NCBI RefSeq assembly: GCF_002750975.1
Contig: NZ_PEJS01000001.1
Coordinates: 62,001 to 126,000, forward strand
Direction of reading: 5' to 3'
DNA length: 64,000 nt
DNA from: Stenotrophomonas indicatrix
GTDB taxonomy: Bacteria > Pseudomonadota > Gammaproteobacteria > Xanthomonadales > Xanthomonadaceae
Shown here: positions 59,567 to 64,000 of the stretch, one piece after another
How the letters are laid out: each line of letters opens with the position of its first letter
Numbering within the stretch: the stretch's first letter is position 1
Position numbers and translations under genes: made by a program
The notes under the pieces: generated by a model
The model's database searches: none
What the model saw: the letters and a program-made list of their open reading frames with translations, nothing else
What the model was told of the DNA's origin: nothing

Positions 59567-61216
59567 ATGAAGCGAGTAGTACTGGGCGTGCTGGCCCTGT
59601 CGGTGTCGAGCGCACTGATGGCGGCCACCCCGAAATTCGATGGCGCGCGGATCTCCGCCGACGTCAAGGAACTGGCCTCCGACGCCTACGAAGGCCGCTC
59701 CCCGGCCACCGCCGGCGAACAGAAGACCATCGCCTTCCTCAGCAAGCAGTTCGCCGACGCCGGCCTGCAGCCCGGCGGCGACCTGAAGGACGGCAAGCGC
59801 CTGTGGACCCAGGCCGTGCCGCTGCGCAAGGGCGACATCGTCGGCACCCCGCAGCTGTCGCTGCAGCAGGGCGGCAAGACCATCGCGCTGGAGCAGGGCA
59901 AGCAGATCGCCGTGCGTGCAGCCATGAACGGCGCCACCAACGTGGATATCAGCAAGGCACCGCTGGTGTTCCTTGGCTATGGCGTAAAGGCGCCGGAGCG
60001 CAACTGGGACGACTTCAAGGGCGTGGACCTGAAGGGCAAGATCGCCGTCGTGCTGATCAACGACCCGGACTTCGAAACCGGCAAGGGCGACTTCGACGGC
60101 AAGGGCATGACCTGGTATGGCCGTTGGCCGTACAAGTACGAAGAAGGCGCACGCCAGGGCGCACTCGGCGTGCTGATCGTGCATGAGACCGCCCCGGCGT
60201 CGTATGGCTGGGCCACGGTGGCCGGCTCCAACACCAACACCATGTTCGACGTGGTGCGCGACAATCCGGCTGACAGCCATCCGCTGCTGGAAGGCTGGAT
60301 CCAGCGCGATCTGGCGGTCGAACTGTTCCGCTCGGCCGGGCAGGATTTCGAGGCGCTGAAGAAGAAGGCGCAGCAGCGCGACTTCACCCCGGTGCCGCTG
60401 ACCGGCGCCAGCCTGGATGCGAAGTACGCGGTGAAGACCGAAGTGATCACCTCGCACAACGTGGCCGCGCGCCTGGAAGGCAGCACGCATCCGGACGAGA
60501 CCCTCATCTACAGCGCGCACTGGGACCACATCGGCGTGGGCGAGCCCGACGCACGCGGCGACCGCATCTTCAACGGCGCGCTGGACAACGCCAGCGGCAC
60601 CGCCTCGCTGATCGAACTGGCGCGTGGCTTCGCCAAGGCACCGCGTCCGCAGCGTTCGGTCGTGTTCCTGGCGGTAACCGCCGAGGAGAAGGGCCTGCTG
60701 GGTTCGGAGTACTACGCAACGCACCCGCTGTACCCGCTGGAAAAGACCGTGGCGATGATCAACATGGACGGCATGGCGCCGTTTGGCCCGTCGCGCGATT
60801 TCGGCATCTACGGCGCGGCGCGCTTCGAGCTGCTGGACCAGTTGAAGGACGTGGCCAAGGGCTGGGACATCCGCTACACGCCGGACCCGAAGCCGGAGGC
60901 CGGCCTGTTCTTCCGCTCCGACCACTTCCCGTTCGCCAAGCGTGGCGTGCCCGCGCTGTCCTGGTCGGCAGGGCAGGACTGGGTGGACGGTGGCGTCGCG
61001 GCGGGCAAGAAGGCGTCCGAGGACTACACCGCCAAGCGGTACCACCAGCAGGGCGACGAGTGGCAGCCGGACTGGGTGTTCGCTGGCGCCGCCCGCGACC
61101 TGGAAGTGCTGTACACCCTGGGCAACCAGTTGGCCAACTCGCGCAGCTGGCCGAACTGGAGCAAGGACGAGGCGTTCCGCGCCGTGCGTGACGCCAGCGC
61201 CGACCAGCGCAGATAA
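59567..61216 (+). CDS. Exported M28 zinc peptidase with PA domain
   Basis: The 549-residue protein has a signal peptide (after LMA), a protease-associated insert (about 100-250) and an M28 catalytic domain with all five ligand motifs: SAHWDHIG (His and Asp region), GALDNASGTA (bridging Asp), TAEEKGLLGS (Glu pair), INMDGM (Asp) and a final RSDHFPF (His). It would remove N-terminal residues from peptides in the periplasm or outside. ATG 59567 follows GGAGAG. It is a single gene, followed by SMAG repeats. Confidence 0.92.
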   Translation: MKRVVLGVLALSVSSALMAATPKFDGARISADVKELASDAYEGRSPATAGEQKTIAFLSKQFADAGLQPGGDLKDGKRLWTQAVPLRKGDIVGTPQLSLQQGGKTIALEQGKQIAVRAAMNGATNVDISKAPLVFLGYGVKAPERNWDDFKGVDLKGKIAVVLINDPDFETGKGDFDGKGMTWYGRWPYKYEEGARQGALGVLIVHETAPASYGWATVAGSNTNTMFDVVRDNPADSHPLLEGWIQRDLAVELFRSAGQDFEALKKKAQQRDFTPVPLTGASLDAKYAVKTEVITSHNVAARLEGSTHPDETLIYSAHWDHIGVGEPDARGDRIFNGALDNASGTASLIELARGFAKAPRPQRSVVFLAVTAEEKGLLGSEYYATHPLYPLEKTVAMINMDGMAPFGPSRDFGIYGAARFELLDQLKDVAKGWDIRYTPDPKPEAGLFFRSDHFPFAKRGVPALSWSAGQDWVDGGVAAGKKASEDYTAKRYHQQGDEWQPDWVFAGAARDLEVLYTLGNQLANSRSWPNWSKDEAFRAVRDASADQRR

Positions 61217-61250
61217 GGGAATGCGCCGGGCTCACCCGGCGCCTCCCCGG

Positions 61251-61360
61251 TTGCCGGCCGCTGGCCGGCAATCGTGTGATGTCTGGTAGTGCCGGCCGCT
61301 GGCCGGCAACCCGGTGATGCTTCCGGAAGCGATGGGGAGCCGGCCAGCGGCCGGCACTAC
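61251..61360. repeat. Cluster of three SMAG elements
   Basis: A first degenerate copy (61251-61270, GTAG lost) precedes a forward copy at 61286-61308 and a reverse copy at 61338-61360. They lie between the M28 peptidase and the histidine kinase genes. Confidence 0.85.
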
Positions 61361-61463
61361 CAGAACCGGTTCCATCCACCCTTTCCCGGTCTTCGTCGCA
61401 CATCGCTTGTTTGCCCGAAGGGCCGCTCTATGCTCGGCTCACCCCTTCCACCAAGGCGCCGCC

Positions 61464-62723
61464 GTGATCGCCAGCTTCTCCCTCATCATCCGTCATCTGC
61501 TGGCCTGGGCCGCGGCGCTGTTCGTTGCCGGCATGGTCTGGAGTGGCATCTTCAGCGGCATGAACGACGGCCCTGGCTGGGTGTTCGGGCTGCTGGTGAT
61601 GTTCCTGATGATCTCCGCGCTGGGCAGCGCGATCACCCACGTGCGCCGGGTCTGGCTGGTGGCCGGTCGCCTCGATGGCGCCACGTTGTCGGGCCGCCAG
61701 CGCCGGCAGATCGAACTGCCGATGGATGCCGGCCAGGCCTTCGCAGTGGTCGAGGCTGCCGTCGGCGAACTGCCGCGGGTGGAAGAGGTGGAGAGCTCTG
61801 CCGGCAGTCTGCAGGTGCGTGCCTATGTGCGGCGCGTCGATCTGTGGAACGGCCGGCAACCGTCGCGCTGGAACCTGCCGGCGCGGCTGGCGATCAAACG
61901 CAACAGCGTGCTGGCCACGGTAACGCCGGGGCAGGGCACCAGCACGGTGACCCTGCTGTTCGAACCGGACGCCGGCTGGTGGGCCGATCTGCTGGCACTG
62001 GATGAAGGCAGCAACTATGAGAACGCCGAAGCGGTGACCCGAGCGATCAGCCGCCGCGTGGCTGACCAGCGCCGCGACGAGCAGGCCGCTGCCGAACAGA
62101 CCCAGGTGGAAAAGGAACTGTCGGTCGCGCGCTTGAACCTGCTGCACGCGCAGGTCGAGCCGCACTTCCTGTACAACTCGCTGGCCAATGCACAGGTGCT
62201 GACCCGCACCGACCCGGCGCGCGCCGAGCAGATGCTCGGCCACCTGATCCAGTACCTGCGCAGTTCGCTGCCGCAGGTGGACGAATCGGTTTCCACGCTG
62301 GGCGTGGAGCTGGAACGCACCCGCGCCTATCTGGAAATCCTGCGTATCCGCATGGGCGCACGGCTGGCGGTGGAAGTGCAGGTGCCCACCGAGCTGCACG
62401 AAGTGAAGATGCCGGCGATGGCGCTGCAGACCCTGGTCGAGAATGCGATCAAGCACGGCCTGGAGCCCAAGCCCGGCGGCGGCACGATCTGGATCCTCGC
62501 GCGTGGTTTCGATGACCATGTCACCGTGACGGTCGCCGACGATGGGCTCGGTTTCGGACAGGGCACCAGCGGCACCGGCATCGGCCTGAAGAACCTGCGC
62601 GAGCGCCTGCGGCTGACCTGCGGCGAGCAGGCCGGAGTGGCAATCGTGGCCAATTTCCCCAGTGGTGTAGCCGCTACCATGACCCTGCCGCAGTCGGCCA
62701 AGGAGCCCAGCCATGCCGCTTGA
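61464..62723 (+). CDS. LytS/AlgZ-type sensor histidine kinase
   Basis: The 419-residue kinase has two N-terminal helices (about 6-26, 35-55), a soluble region, a coiled-coil region around QAAAEQTQVEKELS, the His_kinase block with QVEPHFLYNSLANAQ and an ATPase domain with LVENAIKHGL (N box) and GTGIGLKNLRERL (G box). It would autophosphorylate the His in EPHFLYN and pass phosphate to the LytTR regulator encoded next. The start is a GTG at 61464, because the frame upstream runs back through SMAG repeats. The stop overlaps the regulator gene by 11 nt. Confidence 0.9.
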   Translation: MIASFSLIIRHLLAWAAALFVAGMVWSGIFSGMNDGPGWVFGLLVMFLMISALGSAITHVRRVWLVAGRLDGATLSGRQRRQIELPMDAGQAFAVVEAAVGELPRVEEVESSAGSLQVRAYVRRVDLWNGRQPSRWNLPARLAIKRNSVLATVTPGQGTSTVTLLFEPDAGWWADLLALDEGSNYENAEAVTRAISRRVADQRRDEQAAAEQTQVEKELSVARLNLLHAQVEPHFLYNSLANAQVLTRTDPARAEQMLGHLIQYLRSSLPQVDESVSTLGVELERTRAYLEILRIRMGARLAVEVQVPTELHEVKMPAMALQTLVENAIKHGLEPKPGGGTIWILARGFDDHVTVTVADDGLGFGQGTSGTGIGLKNLRERLRLTCGEQAGVAIVANFPSGVAATMTLPQSAKEPSHAA

Positions 62724-63483
62724 AGCGCTGATCGCCGAAGACGAGGAGCTGCTGCGGCACTCGCTGGTCGAGCAGCTCGGGCGGCTGTGGCCGGAGCTGA
62801 AGCTGGTGGCCGAATGCGAGGACGGTGCCAGTGCGCTGGAACAGCTGGCCGAGAAGCAGCCGGACATCGCCTTCCTCGACATCCGCATGCCCGGCATCAG
62901 CGGCATCGAAGTGGCGCGGTCATTGGCCGAACTGAGCCCGCGCACGCAGGTGGTGTTCGTCACCGCCTACGACCAGTACGCCATCGATGCCTTCGAGCAG
63001 GGCGCGATGGATTACCTGCTCAAGCCGGTCAGTGACGAACGGCTGCTGGCCACGCGCGACCGCATTCTTTCGCGGCTGCCATCCACGCGCCAGGACGATG
63101 CGGTGCTGGAGCGCCTGCTGCAGCGCCTGGGTGCAGGCCCGGCCGCCAACGACCGGCCGCCCTTGGCCTGGATCACCGCCAGCAATGGCCGCGATACGCA
63201 GCTGATCATGCTCGACGATGTGATCTATTTCCGCGCTGACAACAAGTACACCACGGTGGTCACTGCCGCCGGCGAAAGCCTGCTGCGCACACCACTGCGC
63301 GAGCTGCTGGAAGTGCTCGATCCGCTGCACTTCCGCCAGGTACATCGCTCCACCATCGTCAACATGAAGGCGGTGGCAGCCGTCAGCCGCGACGATACCG
63401 GCCGTGGCGTGCTGCGCCTGCGCCAGCGTGCCGAAACCCTGGTGGTCAGCCAGCCGTTCATGAGCCTGTTCCGCGGCATGTAG
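62713..63483 (+). CDS. LytTR-family response regulator
   Basis: The 256-residue protein has a receiver domain with Asp56 in AFLDIRMP as the phosphoacceptor, Thr/Ser in FVTAYD and Lys in LKPVS, and a C-terminal LytTR DNA-binding domain (about 150-250) with VIYFRADNKYTTV and HFRQVHRSTIVNM. It is the partner of the preceding kinase: the genes overlap by 11 nt. In Xanthomonadaceae such pairs often control motility or adhesion genes, but targets cannot be told here. Confidence 0.92.
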   Translation: MPLEALIAEDEELLRHSLVEQLGRLWPELKLVAECEDGASALEQLAEKQPDIAFLDIRMPGISGIEVARSLAELSPRTQVVFVTAYDQYAIDAFEQGAMDYLLKPVSDERLLATRDRILSRLPSTRQDDAVLERLLQRLGAGPAANDRPPLAWITASNGRDTQLIMLDDVIYFRADNKYTTVVTAAGESLLRTPLRELLEVLDPLHFRQVHRSTIVNMKAVAAVSRDDTGRGVLRLRQRAETLVVSQPFMSLFRGM

Positions 63484-63515
63484 CCGCAGCCATTGCCATC
63501 CACCGAGGAACGAAC

Positions 63516-63860
63516 ATGCGCCGTATCCTGCTTGTAGGTGTCGCCGTGCTGGCCATCGCCGGCTGCGAAAAGTCCAGCAACACGTCGATCACCCGCACCA
63601 ATGCCAATGGCGTGGACACGCTGTACAGCAAGAGCACGGTGGTCGATGGCGTGGCGCGTTTCGAATGCATCGCCAGCAGCAGTGGCCAATGCCATTACCT
63701 GGTGCTGGCGCCGGGCTGCAGCACCGACCCCGCTTGCGCGACGCCGCCGCTGCGCCGGTTCGCGGTGGCCGCAGGCAAGACCGAGCAGGTCAGTGGCCTG
63801 CCGAAGGACTTCCGCCAGTGCGTCAGCGACGTGCAGAAAGAACAATGCCACCGTGACTGA
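63516..63860 (+). CDS. Small lipoprotein of unknown function
   Basis: The 114-residue product has a signal peptide with lipobox (AIAGC, Cys17) and a domain with five further Cys residues (for example FECIASSSGQC, APGCSTDPAC), which suggests disulphide bonds in the periplasm. It lies 32 bp after the regulator gene and may be its target or operon member. No family is recognised. Confidence 0.65.
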   Translation: MRRILLVGVAVLAIAGCEKSSNTSITRTNANGVDTLYSKSTVVDGVARFECIASSSGQCHYLVLAPGCSTDPACATPPLRRFAVAAGKTEQVSGLPKDFRQCVSDVQKEQCHRD

Positions 63861-63873
63861 GCACGGTGGCATT
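63845..63873 (-). terminator. Hairpin between convergent genes
   Basis: AATGCCACCGTG and CACGGTGGCATT pair perfectly around a 6-nt loop. It overlaps the end of the lipoprotein gene and is followed on the minus strand by a T-rich tract (TTGTTCTTT), so it best fits termination of the minus-strand gene coming from the right. Confidence 0.7.
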
Positions 63874-63899
63874 GTGGCTCCCCCCGGATTGCGTTCGGC

Positions 63900-64000
63900 T
63901 CAGTAAGCCGGCTGCAGCGTCATGTCGTGATGGTGTTCGGTTTCACCGACATGATTCAGGCGACCCACCAGTTCGGAGTGCTGCTTCATGCGCCCGATCT
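63900..64000 (-). CDS. C-terminal end of a gene cut by the window edge
   Basis: An open minus-strand frame enters from the right edge and ends at a TGA (complement of 63900-63902). The last 32 residues include RMKQHSELVGRLNH and end EHHHDMTLQPAY. The His cluster is notable but no family can be named from this fragment. Confidence 0.5.
   Translation of the reverse strand, partial: IGRMKQHSELVGRLNHVGETEHHHDMTLQPAY

Overview
The window is a high-GC chromosomal segment that fits the Stenotrophomonas maltophilia group (Xanthomonadaceae). The case rests on three things: many short palindromes starting with GTAG (SMAG-type REP elements, gtagtgccggccgctggccggca), proteins with the C-terminal XVIPCD signal of the Xanthomonadales bacteria-killing type IV secretion system, and gene sets typical of the group (aceE, zigA-like and dmeRF-like genes, many short lipoproteins). 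No rRNA, tRNA, CRISPR array, transposase or integrase was recognised. Most of the annotation is read from motifs and has not been tested by database search.

Layout. 1-9.3 kb is core: an ELM1-like protein, a RutE-like nitroreductase, a YceI lipoprotein, two unknown proteins, a PadR regulator with a siderophore-interacting flavoprotein, and aceE. 9.4-13.7 kb is an AT-richer island inserted after the aceE terminator. It carries a two-gene Hachiman defence system (HamA nuclease and HamB helicase, overlapping reading frames) and an EVE-like/HNH endonuclease. 13.8-15.5 kb holds small unknown genes and a structured inverted-repeat element. 15.6-25.8 kb is an effector/immunity array: five candidate T4SS effectors, four lipoproteins that are probable immunity proteins, and one stand-alone XVIPCD protein, interrupted by a YncE-like propeller gene. 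Four of the effectors share an N-terminal domain with an ordered His...Cys pair resembling a circularly permuted papain/NlpC fold; the fifth has an HEAMH zinc site. The secretion apparatus itself is not in the window.

26-33 kb holds scattered metabolic and unknown genes (NTF2-like, alpha/beta hydrolase, KptA, polysaccharide deacetylase, methyltransferase). 33-36.4 kb is a metal-homeostasis block: a DmeF-like exporter diverging from an RcnR/CsoR-family repressor, and a MerC-like protein diverging from a COG0523 GTPase over a Zur-like palindrome. 36.5-50 kb has an ABC-F ATPase, LysR regulator, serine hydrolase plus MFS pump, CSS-EAL phosphodiesterase, CycA-like permease, lytic transglycosylase and an NHL-propeller/M23 fusion. 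50-54.3 kb is a DGPF/VOC/DUF1428 cluster ending in an ECF42-type sigma factor. 54.4-59.2 kb is a four-gene exported operon ending in a CsgG-like lipoprotein. 59.5-64 kb has an M28 peptidase, a LytS/LytTR two-component pair and a small lipoprotein.

The intergenic DNA is unusually structured. Besides SMAG palindromes and two tandem arrays, there is a family of large hairpins (45360, 50736, 51004, 59322) whose 25-bp arms differ between copies yet stay complementary while the loop is conserved. Two of these sit head to head inside a perfect 49-bp inverted repeat between divergent DGPF genes.
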